Shown: in pieces, positions 1-6,249 of the stretch | How positions within the stretch are numbered: position 1 is the stretch's first letter | How the letters are laid out: each line of letters opens with the position of its first letter | IMG/VR virus record: IMGVR_UViG_3300037486_000588 | Coordinates: 1 to 30,187 of that record | Strand: one strand, 5' to 3' | From: a virus | DNA: 30,187 nucleotides | Made by a program: the position numbers and the translations under genes | Notes under the pieces: model-generated | The model's database searches: none | Told to the model about the DNA's origin: nothing | What the model saw: the letters and a program-made list of their open reading frames with translations, nothing else

Positions 1-8
1 GCTCCATA

Positions 9-62
9 AACTTGGCTCGTGATTTGTATCCGCATTTAAGCACATCCGGCGTGCACCAAGTT
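9..62 (-). other. Structured element at the end of the tRNA cluster
   Basis: A 7-bp inverted repeat (AACTTGG / CCAAGTT, at 9-15 and 56-62) encloses a small hairpin (GCAC / GTGC, at 40-43 and 51-54). The closing stem has the length of a tRNA acceptor stem and the inner hairpin resembles a D-arm. There is no room for both an anticodon arm and a T-arm, so this is not a canonical tRNA. It lies downstream of the tRNA-Gln transcript and could be a small structured RNA or a decayed tRNA. No open reading frame is visible here. Confidence 0.25.
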
Positions 63-68
63 ATATCT

Positions 69-136
69 AAAGTTGAGAAATTTGAAAAGAGTGCGTTTCC
101 ATTGCATCGAAGTAACTCTTCTCTTACTACAACTTT
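69..136 (-). repeat. Hairpin element, copy 1, directly 3' of tRNA-Gln(UUG)
   Basis: Read on the minus strand, the element starts AAAGTTGTAGTAAGAGAAG and ends CAACTTT, giving a 7-bp closing stem. Inside it, AAGAGT pairs with ACTCTT to extend the stem. It begins two bases after the tRNA discriminator base. The two flanks are nearly identical to those of the element at 1016-1093, while the loops differ in sequence and length. A transcript processing signal or a non-canonical tRNA-like RNA are both possible. Confidence 0.55.
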
Positions 137-137
137 G

Positions 138-209
138 CTGCCCTACCGGGAGTCGAACCCAGACACCAAGATTCAAAGTCTTGCGCGCTGACCATTACGC
201 TATAGGGCA
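138..209 (-). tRNA. tRNA-Gln (anticodon UUG)
   Basis: A cloverleaf can be drawn by hand. The acceptor stem is TGCCCTA / TAGGGCA, the anticodon stem CAAGA / TCTTG, and the anticodon loop CTTTGAA gives anticodon UUG. The T-loop is TTCGACT inside a stable stem. The discriminator base is G, the usual identity base for glutamine. CCA is not encoded. The first base pair is U1-A72, as in bacterial tRNA-Gln. Confidence 0.93.
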
Positions 210-434
210 ATGAGTACTGTTACGCAAGGTTTCTGATCGAATTTTTCTTTTTCTAAAGACGGTACTTCAAACCCTTTTTCCCTTCTTATATCGCCGATTG
301 CGATTTCACATATACTATTTCAATAGAGGTTGTCATTCGCCACAGCTGAACTTATCGAGTTTTGTAACAGCACCTTAATAATAATTCAAAGAACTTGTTG
401 TTCTAACAGGCTTCGAAATAATAACATTATTTTA
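210..434. other. Non-coding stretch between HNH gene and tRNA-Gln(UUG)
   Basis: These 225 bases hold no convincing reading frame. The part next to the HNH gene carries a tRNA 3'-end remnant (385-417, listed separately). Further left there is a small hairpin (ATCGC / GCGAT) near 290-305 on the minus strand. The base composition is less AT-rich than in the neighbouring intergenic DNA, so a structured RNA or decayed tRNA is possible. I cannot identify one. Confidence 0.4.
385..417 (-). repeat. tRNA 3'-end remnant (second copy)
   Basis: On the minus strand this reads TTCGAA, eight bases, GAACAACAAG, then TTCTTTGAA. The same arrangement with the same eight-base spacing forms the T-loop, acceptor end and 3' flank of tRNA-Gln(CUG) at 922-958. 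The remnant contains TAGAACA, which pairs 7 of 7 with the 5' acceptor strand TGTTCTA of tRNA-Gln(CUG). That is better than the 3' strand now present in the gene. The two copies bracket the HNH gene, which suggests insertion into, or duplication of, a tRNA gene. Confidence 0.6.
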
Positions 435-875
435 TTACGCAGCCTTCTTATTTTTTGCATTTTTTCCAGAATAAGTTTCTGTTTGTGCATGACAGTTAGG
501 ACATAACATTTGTAAATTATCTAAACTGTTATTTTTACCATTGCCATCTTTATGATGAAGTTGCATATTTAATTTTTTTTCAAGCCATTCTTCAATCCCG
601 CAATTTTCACATTTATTCTCTTTAATATTTTCTTGTAATAATCTTTGTTTTAGATGAGTTCGTTCATAATTAGGATATTTACCGGCTAAAATATCTTCTG
701 TTAATGCTTTCGTAGATTTAGGTTTTTTAATGCCTTTTCCACCCTTATTGGTTTTATAACACCCATATTCTTTTGCCAATTTACTAAATGTGTGTCTACT
801 AATGTCTATTTTTTTAGACGCATCTAGCATAGAATTTGATTCTTTACAAATTTTTATAAATTCTTCTTTTTTCAT
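435..875 (-). CDS. HNH endonuclease, probable homing type
   Basis: This 146-aa protein has an N-terminal helix-turn-helix-like stretch (about residues 15-45, with SKKIDISRHTFSKLAKEYG). The C-terminal HNH nuclease domain contains zinc-type CENCG, the catalytic LHHKDGNGKNN stretch and CPNCH. The layout matches free-standing phage HNH enzymes that cut DNA and often mobilise their own gene. I chose the ATG at 875 because the longer frame runs back into the tRNA gene at 939-1011. The gene sits alone inside the tRNA cluster, bracketed by duplicated tRNA 3' ends, as expected for a mobile intruder. Confidence 0.85.
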   Translation of the reverse strand: MKKEEFIKICKESNSMLDASKKIDISRHTFSKLAKEYGCYKTNKGGKGIKKPKSTKALTEDILAGKYPNYERTHLKQRLLQENIKENKCENCGIEEWLEKKLNMQLHHKDGNGKNNSLDNLQMLCPNCHAQTETYSGKNAKNKKAA

Positions 876-938
876 ATACAACATGTTTGTTATATATATT
901 AATGTGTTGTATATCAAAAATTTCAAAGAACGATTTTG

Positions 939-1011
939 TTGTTCCCGAGGGATTCGAACCCTCATTCTTCAGTTTCAGAAACTGATGTGTTTCCGATTAC
1001 ACCATAGAACA
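939..1011 (-). tRNA. tRNA-Gln (anticodon CUG)
   Basis: The acceptor strands TGTTCTA / GGGAACA pair well over five positions, with one G-U pair and one mismatch at the inner end. The D-stem is GTGT / ACAC. The anticodon stem TCAGT / ACTGA carries loop TTCTGAA, giving anticodon CUG. The T-arm GAGGG-TTCGAAT-CCCTC is perfect. The discriminator is A and no CCA is encoded. The imperfect acceptor stem makes sense if the 3' half was replaced (see the remnant at 385-417). Confidence 0.88.
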
Positions 1012-1015
1012 ATTT

Positions 1016-1093
1016 AAAGTTGAGAAACTTGAAAAGAGAGTCTTTTATGAGAGTATGAATCTTACGAAGTAACTCTTCTCTTACTACAACTTT
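1016..1093 (-). repeat. Hairpin element, copy 2, directly 3' of tRNA-Cys
   Basis: It has the same flanks as the element at 69-136: the minus strand begins AAAGTTGTAGTAAGAGAAG and ends CAACTTT. The loop is longer and unrelated (78 nt overall versus 68). It starts two bases after the tRNA-Cys discriminator base and ends just before tRNA-Gln(CUG). Conserved arms with variable loops point to selection on the stem, for example for RNA processing between tRNAs. Confidence 0.55.
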
Positions 1094-1094
1094 G

Positions 1095-1165
1095 AGGCCG
1101 CTGTGAGAATCGAACTCACTACATTGATTTTGCAGACCAACGTCCATCCATTGAACTTAGCGGCC
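1095..1165 (-). tRNA. tRNA-Cys (anticodon GCA)
   Basis: The acceptor stem GGCCGCT / AGCGGCC is perfect. The anticodon stem TTGGT / ATCAA contains one G-U pair and carries loop CTGCAAA, giving anticodon GCA. The T-arm GTGAG-TTCGATT-CTCAC is perfect. The discriminator base is U, the known identity base for cysteine tRNAs. CCA is not encoded. It is the first gene of the tRNA transcript; a promoter motif ends 18 nt upstream. Confidence 0.94.
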
Positions 1166-1183
1166 GTTATAATTTTTATTTTA

Positions 1184-1217
1184 CAAATATAATAAAAGTT
1201 TATTAAATAAAAAAATA
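1184..1217 (-). promoter_or_regulatory. Phage promoter motif ahead of the tRNA cluster
   Basis: The minus strand carries TATTTTTTT, a 17-nt spacer, then TATATTTG, 18 nt before tRNA-Cys. The downstream box matches the Bacteroidetes TAnnTTTG element; the upstream T-tract replaces the usual TTTG. Eight further copies of the arrangement occur in the window. Confidence 0.7.
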
Positions 1218-1244
1218 TTTTTAAACAAATTTTCAAATAACTAT

Positions 1245-1274
1245 AATAAAAAACCCCCGCTTTTGGCGAGGGTT
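1245..1274 (-). terminator. Rho-independent terminator of the leftward block
   Basis: On the minus strand an 8-bp stem (ACCCTCGC / GCGGGGGT, with one G-U pair) has loop CAAAA and is followed by a run of T. It stands between the last leftward genes and the promoter of the tRNA cluster. Confidence 0.88.
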
Positions 1275-1315
1275 CAATAAAAGGAGTATATAATAAATGA
1301 TACTAATCCATACGC

Positions 1316-1417
1316 CTAACTAGAACCCCCGTCCGTTTCAAAATAACATAACGGTAGCTGTTCACAAAATTGTTGTGGGAGTTGTGATAAAAACAAATAT
1401 GTATGGTTACGTATCAT
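1316..1417 (-). CDS. Possible 33-aa protein, unknown
   Basis: A short frame (MIRNHTYLFLSQLPQQF..., stop at 1316) fills most of the 330-base gap between the gene at 1496-1726 and the tRNA cluster, and the terminator follows about 40 bases later. The stretch is clearly less AT-rich than the flanking intergenic DNA, which argues that it is functional. It could equally be a small non-coding RNA. The gap holds nothing else recognisable apart from AT-rich sequence at 1418-1495. Confidence 0.3.
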   Translation of the reverse strand: MIRNHTYLFLSQLPQQFCEQLPLCYFETDGGSS

Positions 1418-1495
1418 CTAGATTTATTTTTTTTATATATTAATAACTAATTTATTGATTATATATACTTATTGTAAAAAGTTTTAATTTTATGA

Positions 1496-1726
1496 TTAAA
1501 TATTTTCATTAAATATTTTTACAAGATATAATGATTCTTGTCTTTGTAAAAGTTCTTCGTTTAAACGATTCCATAAATCTCTTGTATTTACTACTTCGTT
1601 TTTCTTGGCCGATTTGACGTAATTATATATTAATTGTCTGCAATTTTCAATTTGTTCTTCATTTTGGCAAGAATTAATCTTATTGATAATTTTTTTCACC
1701 GGTATTAAAACGCTTTTGCTTTTCAT
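1496..1726 (-). CDS. Hypothetical protein, 76 aa
   Basis: I do not recognise this small basic protein. It is predicted to be mostly helical (KKIINKINSCQNEEQIENCRQ and following) with two cysteines at a spacing of about nine. An upstream ATG would overlap the previous gene by about 30 bases. The ATG at 1726 follows that gene's stop by ten bases with an A-rich leader, so I prefer it. It is the last clear gene before the terminator at 1245-1274. Confidence 0.6.
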   Translation of the reverse strand: MKSKSVLIPVKKIINKINSCQNEEQIENCRQLIYNYVKSAKKNEVVNTRDLWNRLNEELLQRQESLYLVKIFNENI

Positions 1727-1736
1727 AATATTAATT

Positions 1737-2033
1737 TTAACTATCGGGAATTTTCCAGTATATTTCAAAAAATTCCTCTTTATTTTTATAAGACAGCATG
1801 TTTATTTGTTTACTTATTATAAAATCATACCATCGTTTTTCTAAATCATCTACTCTTTGTAATTTTCCTTCTTTGTGTCTATTCATTAAATCTATTACAA
1901 AATCCCAATTATTTATAATTTCTAAAACCGTGTCATTTTGTATTATATATTCAGGTAATTGTTGTGCTGGCTGTGCTTGTTGTGGGTTAAATGGCATTCC
2001 ATTAAAAAATGCCTGAAAAAACTGTTGTGCCAT
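1737..2033 (-). CDS. Hypothetical protein, 98 aa
   Basis: The N-terminus is low-complexity and rich in Gln, Pro and Phe (AQQFFQAFFNGMPFNPQQ, residues 2-19). A compact helical, tryptophan-containing part follows (NNWDFVIDLM, EKRWYDFII, EIYWKIPDS). There is no recognised domain and no signal peptide. It lies 29 bases downstream of the gene at 2063-2329 and is probably co-transcribed with it. Confidence 0.65.
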   Translation of the reverse strand: MAQQFFQAFFNGMPFNPQQAQPAQQLPEYIIQNDTVLEIINNWDFVIDLMNRHKEGKLQRVDDLEKRWYDFIISKQINMLSYKNKEEFFEIYWKIPDS

Positions 2034-2062
2034 ATATTTTTATGTTAAACTATAATTATTGT

Positions 2063-2329
2063 TTATTTTTGTCTTTCAATGTCATACATATAATAATTTC
2101 CCAACATTAAATCTAATTGAGAAACAGAAATTAATTCAAGATTTTCGCGTGTCCAATTTTCGTATTTAGAATCATCTCTTTGACCGGCTATCTTTAATAA
2201 TGTATTAATTAATTCGTCTTTTAAATTTTCGTTTAAGTAATCATTTAAGTCTTCATCTGTGTGTTCTGTCACTATTTTTTCATTTATTTTATTTATGTTT
2301 TCTATCGCGCTTAGCTTTTTTAGGAACAT
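2063..2329 (-). CDS. Hypothetical protein, 88 aa
   Basis: An acidic, helical protein without a recognised domain. Its start overlaps the last 41 bases of the protease gene at 2289-3065. No later methionine gives a sensible product, so the overlap is probably real. The long overlap suggests translational coupling with the protease. Whether it acts with the protease, for example as an inhibitor or partner, is speculation. Confidence 0.6.
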   Translation of the reverse strand: MFLKKLSAIENINKINEKIVTEHTDEDLNDYLNENLKDELINTLLKIAGQRDDSKYENWTRENLELISVSQLDLMLGNYYMYDIERQK

Positions 2330-3065
2330 ATTCTTCTACTTTTTTGGCCAAATTTTGAGAATTTGAATCTGCATCTATAGCTGTCCAAATTTCCCAATGC
2401 ATGCCAAAATCACTAAATGGATAATATGTATATCCATAATCACCCCACTGAGCACTCCAAGAATTTCGAATAATAAATTTATCCTTTAGCCATCCTACAA
2501 CAGTTACTGCATGTCCGCCCAGCATATTTTGTCCAGTAAAATCTGGCTTCCAAAAATCCATTTTTTGGGGATTATATACAGGAAAAGCAATATAACAGGG
2601 GCCATTTGCAAATAAAGCCTTTTTCAATAAATCCATAGTATTAATTTGAGCATACCCCTGAATTTTATATGAACTGGCTATTGAACGAAGTATGCTATCA
2701 ATAGGTTTAGGACTTAAATAAGGATAATCTGCTTCAGAAACAATTCCAATTTTATAAAGAATGTCCATTGTATTTCTTGGGTACATGCCTTCTTGTGTTA
2801 TATCTTCTCTTAATTTGTAAACGAACCAAGGAGACATATGTTCTTTAAATTCAATATCTACAAATTCTTGCCATTCTTTTAATGCTGCCGCTGTTTGAGC
2901 TGAACAGGTTCCTTCGGTTCCTTGATCTCTTATAGATCTCATTTGATCTCTCATATCCCACTTTGTTGGTAAAACAACAGGCTCAGGATAAATAGTTTCA
3001 AGCATTAAATCTCGAGGATCAGTTGGAGATTTTTTAAGATTAAATTTGTACAATTTTGGATCCAT
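2289..3065 (-). CDS. Papain-like cysteine peptidase (C1A family)
   Basis: The 258-aa protein shows the papain catalytic set: oxyanion Gln48 and nucleophile Cys54 in RDQGTEGTCSAQ, His185 in GGHAVTVVGW, and Asn201 in RNSWSAQWGDYGY. The Gln-to-Cys spacing of six matches papain. There is no clear signal peptide, and the roughly 35-residue N-terminal extension is too short for a classical inhibitory pro-region, so it may act in the cytoplasm or be a virion protein. It follows a terminator (3095-3128), so it probably has its own promoter in 3066-3095, where I see no copy of the common motif. The family call is firm; the substrate is unknown. Confidence 0.88.
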   Translation of the reverse strand: MDPKLYKFNLKKSPTDPRDLMLETIYPEPVVLPTKWDMRDQMRSIRDQGTEGTCSAQTAAALKEWQEFVDIEFKEHMSPWFVYKLREDITQEGMYPRNTMDILYKIGIVSEADYPYLSPKPIDSILRSIASSYKIQGYAQINTMDLLKKALFANGPCYIAFPVYNPQKMDFWKPDFTGQNMLGGHAVTVVGWLKDKFIIRNSWSAQWGDYGYTYYPFSDFGMHWEIWTAIDADSNSQNLAKKVEEYVPKKAKRDRKHK

Positions 3066-3094
3066 ATTTATAAAATTATTTTATTTATATATCT

Positions 3095-3128
3095 AAAATT
3101 AAAAAATTCTCAAAGTTAATTTGAGAAT
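3095..3128 (-). terminator. Rho-independent terminator
   Basis: On the minus strand a perfect 9-bp stem ATTCTCAAA / TTTGAGAAT has loop TTAAC and is followed by TTTTT. It lies between the HD-domain gene and the protease gene and would separate their transcripts. Confidence 0.8.
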
Positions 3129-3156
3129 AAGAATATAAAAATTAAACAATTATGTT

Positions 3157-3762
3157 TTATTTAGGTTTTAAATCTCGTTTTTCTTCTATGGTCATAGATA
3201 GCATATCTGCGCAATGTATCAATCTTACTAATGGGTGATCTATTGCTTGATTATATGCATAATTTTGAATACTATTAGAAAAATTTACGCTCATTTCAGT
3301 AGCACCCATGTGCCAACGAATAGCCATTGCTTCTGCGTCTGTAAGTTTTACAAAATTTGAAATAAGATATACACTTTTTTCGCCGTGTCCAAGAGGAAAG
3401 TCATCTTTTACAACCCACCCATAATAATCCTTCCATTTACCTGCGTCATCTTTAGTCCATTTTTGCTCTTTTTTATAAATATTTGTTTTACAAATATCAT
3501 GAAATAAAGAACATAACACAACAGATTCGTGTAAATATTCAAGATCTGGATTTACGCTTTTTATTAAATTAAAATTATGAAGAGCAAATCGAAGAACTAT
3601 CATGGTATGTTCAAGTAATCCGCCTTCATAATTTCCGTGAAAATTTGTTGATGCAGGAGCAGTAAAAAAATCAGTATCTGTGTTTAGCCACATTACTAAA
3701 TTATTAACACCATCTCTTTTAATAAATGATATTGCTTTATTGAAATTTTCCATATCTGTCAT
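3157..3762 (-). CDS. HD-domain phosphohydrolase (YhaM-like)
   Basis: Metal-binding HD-superfamily residues are visible in order: His52 in GGLLEHTMIV, His88-Asp89 in LCSLFHDICK, His126 in LGHGEKS, His151 in RWHMG and Asp186 in HCADMLS. The GGLLEHT plus LFHDICK arrangement resembles the HD part of YhaM-type 3'-5' exoribonucleases, but the OB-fold nucleic-acid-binding domain of YhaM is absent. Nuclease and nucleotide phosphohydrolase activities are both possible. The start overlaps the stop of the glucosaminidase gene by four bases (ATGA), indicating coupled translation. Confidence 0.8.
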   Translation of the reverse strand: MTDMENFNKAISFIKRDGVNNLVMWLNTDTDFFTAPASTNFHGNYEGGLLEHTMIVLRFALHNFNLIKSVNPDLEYLHESVVLCSLFHDICKTNIYKKEQKWTKDDAGKWKDYYGWVVKDDFPLGHGEKSVYLISNFVKLTDAEAMAIRWHMGATEMSVNFSNSIQNYAYNQAIDHPLVRLIHCADMLSMTIEEKRDLKPK

Positions 3763-4436
3763 AATTCTGTCATTAAATTAACATTAATAGTGTATAGATC
3801 TTGATCTCCTAAATATTTTTTTGTATGTTCTCTCACTTGTATTAAACTATCTATTTTGGTTCTTGATTCAATTTTATTACATATATTAATTAATTTTTCT
3901 TCGTAAGTTATATTAGTAGCATATCTTTTTCCGTTTATATCAACAAAACTTTCATTTAAAAGATTTGAGATTTCCTTTCCTACTAAATATTTAGTTCTTA
4001 ATAATTTCATATATGGTTCTACAGAATGATTAGGATCTTTATATGTGTATAATATAGTTCCATTATCATATGTTCCTACGTTAAATACCGAATTTGTTTT
4101 TGCAGCCATTCCTTTAGTTCCAAATTGAGATTCTAATTGTCCTTGCGCAAGTACTAATTTAATATCTATATTATAGAAATCACTTAAATATACTATAAGT
4201 TCGGCACTTAATAACGACCCTTCTCCATTAGATTTAATATAATAATTAATTTCTTGAATTAATCTTAATGTAGTTATGCCGTATACTTCTTTTTGTTGCA
4301 ACTCGTATTTTTTCCAATAATCCTTTGCGTTGCTAGATTCACCTCCTGTTTTTGTAATACTACAAAATATAAAAATTATAAAAAATATTTTTAAAGAGGA
4401 TTTTTTTAATGTGTTTAAGTTTTTTGTCCATTTCAT
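3759..4436 (-). CDS. Glucosaminidase-type peptidoglycan hydrolase with N-terminal signal/anchor
   Basis: Residues 14-27 form a hydrophobic signal or anchor segment after a lysine-rich start. Residues from about 80 to 150 match the glucosaminidase (GH73, FlgJ/LytG-like) fold: LVLAQGQLESQFGTKG with the likely catalytic Glu102, then SVFNVGTYDNGT and the YKDPNHSVEPYMKLL segment. The protein would cut the glycan backbone of peptidoglycan outside the inner membrane. It is a good candidate for the endolysin (signal-arrest-release or lipoprotein type; FIFCS is only a weak lipobox). No holin is recognisable next to it, and HD and unknown genes flank it. Confidence 0.85.
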   Translation of the reverse strand: MKWTKNLNTLKKSSLKIFFIIFIFCSITKTGGESSNAKDYWKKYELQQKEVYGITTLRLIQEINYYIKSNGEGSLLSAELIVYLSDFYNIDIKLVLAQGQLESQFGTKGMAAKTNSVFNVGTYDNGTILYTYKDPNHSVEPYMKLLRTKYLVGKEISNLLNESFVDINGKRYATNITYEEKLINICNKIESRTKIDSLIQVREHTKKYLGDQDLYTINVNLMTEL

Positions 4437-4462
4437 AATTTTTTTATTTAGTTAGACATCAG

Positions 4463-5002
4463 TTATTCTGTAAAAAGCGATATGCTATTTGCATGATAAT
4501 CAGTATCTTCATCTCTACTTATATTAATAGAAGATATTACTACTTCATAATCACTTTCATCAGATTCTTTTTCATTTATAACATATTTTATTGTGCTTGT
4601 AAGTTTTTCTCCTTCTTGAAGTTTTTTCAAAATCATATATGATCTGTCTTTAAGTTCACCATCAATTAATTTAAGTGTTTTAAACATTAAAAGTTCTTCT
4701 TCTTCTATTAGGCGAATAACGCAATTCATTCCACTTCCCTGAAGAAGAAGATATTTTGATTTATTTTGGTTTAAAGAAAAGTGTAATACATCTTTTGAAA
4801 AAATACCCCCTCTGCCGTGACTCCAATTTTTAAATTGAATTCCGGTTGTCATAGGAGGAAGTACTACAGTATGATGTCCGTCTAAAATAGTAATTATAAA
4901 ATTATCAATAACATTTGGTACTATTTGATCAATAGTTAAATCTCGAGTTGTATAATTCAAATTTTCTATTGATTCATCAGTTTGAGTTTTAGATTTTGTC
5001 AT
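4463..5002 (-). CDS. Hypothetical protein, 179 aa
   Basis: I do not recognise this acidic protein. Residues 27-90 alternate hydrophobic residues as in beta strands (FIITILDGHHTVVLPP), and the C-terminal half is Glu/Asp-rich. It has no signal peptide or membrane segment. Its start lies inside the last 14 bases of the gene at 4989-5201. It stands directly upstream of the glucosaminidase in the same operon. Confidence 0.65.
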   Translation of the reverse strand: MTKSKTQTDESIENLNYTTRDLTIDQIVPNVIDNFIITILDGHHTVVLPPMTTGIQFKNWSHGRGGIFSKDVLHFSLNQNKSKYLLLQGSGMNCVIRLIEEEELLMFKTLKLIDGELKDRSYMILKKLQEGEKLTSTIKYVINEKESDESDYEVVISSINISRDEDTDYHANSISLFTE

Positions 5003-5201
5003 GGTTTATAAATTTATATGCGGTTAATTCAATTATTTGTTTTGCTGAATTATATTGTTCGGCTTCAATCATTTTTTTAATTTTTCCTGCCCATGTACTT
5101 GGGTCTATAATCATATCTTCCTGCGTAAGATATTCATGAACTTTTTTAATATTACCCTTTTCATAAATTTTAATAATCTCTTTTACTCGAGGTTCTTTCA
5201 T
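4989..5201 (-). CDS. Hypothetical protein, 70 aa
   Basis: A small helical protein without a recognised domain. I chose the second in-frame methionine (MKEPRVKEI, at 5201) because it gives a four-base ATGA overlap with the previous gene. The first would overlap by 25 bases. The helix pattern could be a small tetratricopeptide-like hairpin, but this is weak. Confidence 0.6.
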   Translation of the reverse strand: MKEPRVKEIIKIYEKGNIKKVHEYLTQEDMIIDPSTWAGKIKKMIEAEQYNSAKQIIELTAYKFINHDKI

Positions 5202-5449
5202 ATATTTATAAATTGAATCCAATAACGATAAATTTCATCTATAAGTAGCCACTTTTGTCTTAAATCATCGTTTATAATTAAATATCTGGTTTTTCCTTCT
5301 TTAAAAAATATAACTGTATTGTTATCTTTCCAATCGATAAACTTTTTTACATGAGATGCTATTTCTTTAGATGCGCCTATATGAGCTTCATTAACTCCTC
5401 TAAATTCGTTATAATTTTTATCTATTATATTGAGTATTGTATTTTCCAT
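5198..5449 (-). CDS. Hypothetical protein, 83 aa
   Basis: A compact unknown protein with an aromatic C-terminus (WLLIDEIYRYWIQFI). It overlaps the previous gene by one base (TAATG) and the next by four, typical of tight translational coupling in this operon. I see no motif that suggests a function. Confidence 0.65.
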   Translation of the reverse strand: MENTILNIIDKNYNEFRGVNEAHIGASKEIASHVKKFIDWKDNNTVIFFKEGKTRYLIINDDLRQKWLLIDEIYRYWIQFINI

Positions 5450-5865
5450 TATTTTTGTTTTATCATGTTTTCAAATTCTTTGAGTTCTTTTACCATATCA
5501 TTTTGAAAAAATTCAAGTGCATCTCTTACAGAATGCGGATCTATTTCAAATGTTTTGCAATATTCCTTTATAGTATCATTGCTTACATTTATTTTTTTTT
5601 CTTTAATTTCTTGAGATTTTTTAGCTCCTGTAGTATACATCCAGCCTGGAACAGAGCTATATTTTGACCTTAAGAATTTTTGCCACCAATCTATTACTGC
5701 TTGCTGATTAATTTTTAAATGTTGTAAAACATTAGCTTCCATTGGGAACTGAATCGCAAATCTCCGTTGACACATAAAAAAATGTTTTCTTTTCTCACTA
5801 GGAGAAATCGAAGAATAATCGCTTGGCCTATTAAATATTACCTTTATGAATTCAAATAATTCCAT
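5449..5865 (-). CDS. Hypothetical protein, 138 aa
   Basis: Aromatic and basic, mostly helical (KRKHFFMCQRRFAIQFP; INQQAVIDWWQKFLRSKY), ending in a charged helix (KELKEFENMIKQK). It has no known motif. It is in the same operon as the nuclease and clamp-loader genes. A clamp-loader small subunit (gp62-like) would be expected near a gp44-like protein, and this is one candidate by size and context. I cannot support that from the sequence alone. Confidence 0.65.
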   Translation of the reverse strand: MELFEFIKVIFNRPSDYSSISPSEKRKHFFMCQRRFAIQFPMEANVLQHLKINQQAVIDWWQKFLRSKYSSVPGWMYTTGAKKSQEIKEKKINVSNDTIKEYCKTFEIDPHSVRDALEFFQNDMVKELKEFENMIKQK

Positions 5866-5878
5866 TTTCTATTTAATG

Positions 5879-6130
5879 TCAAAATTCTGAACCTACTTTA
5901 TTACAATCTGATAACTCTTTCATTATTCCATTAAAGACGTTCTCTTCCTCGATATCAAAATTATCAGCCCATTTTTTTGCTAATAAATAAAAATCAAATT
6001 CTTCTTTCTCTGTTAAAAGTGGAGTAGACCGCCTGTAACGACATATTCCATTTATTATCATTTGACAAGCTAATCTTATATCTGGCAAAGATGGATATAT
6101 TTTTTCTCCGGGAATTGGTGTTGTTCTCAT
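5879..6130 (-). CDS. Hypothetical protein, 83 aa
   Basis: A small acidic unknown protein with a short proline-containing N-terminus (TTPIPGEKIYPSLPDIR) and a helical remainder. There is no membrane segment or zinc motif. It sits 13 bases upstream of the gene at 5449-5865 and is probably co-transcribed. Confidence 0.6.
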   Translation of the reverse strand: MRTTPIPGEKIYPSLPDIRLACQMIINGICRYRRSTPLLTEKEEFDFYLLAKKWADNFDIEEENVFNGIMKELSDCNKVGSEF

Positions 6131-6152
6131 ATTTTATTTTTTTATATGTGTT

Positions 6153-6245
6153 TTAATATATTGAGTTATAATCATCATAAAAAAATATTATGCCTAAAAT
6201 AACTTCTATTATTGCTAAAATAACCCATATTATATTCATATTCAT
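6153..6245 (-). CDS. Small single-pass membrane protein, 30 aa
   Basis: The short frame MNMNIIWVILAIIEVILGII... ends in FFYDDYNSIY. It is essentially one hydrophobic helix with an acidic-aromatic tail. It fills the gap between two genes, starts four bases after the stop of the nuclease gene, and has an A-rich leader. A holin or antiholin-like role is possible for such a peptide but is only a guess. Confidence 0.45.
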   Translation of the reverse strand: MNMNIIWVILAIIEVILGIIFFYDDYNSIY

Positions 6246-6249
6246 TAAT

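Noticed and set aside
69-136. Canonical tRNA in the hairpin element
   Set aside because: The 7-bp end stem and a D-arm-like GTAA/TTAC can be drawn, but no anticodon stem or T-stem pairs; a long imperfect hairpin fits better.
210-384. Group I intron or tmRNA in the non-coding stretch
   Set aside because: I could not find the conserved core helices or a tRNA-like end, so only a neutral description is given.
790-1017. 75-codon frame on the plus strand
   Set aside because: It overlaps the HNH gene and tRNA-Gln(CUG) in antisense and encodes an unconvincing Phe/Ile-rich product.
962-1147. 61-codon frame on the minus strand
   Set aside because: It lies across tRNA-Cys, the hairpin element and tRNA-Gln(CUG); the RNA genes explain the sequence.
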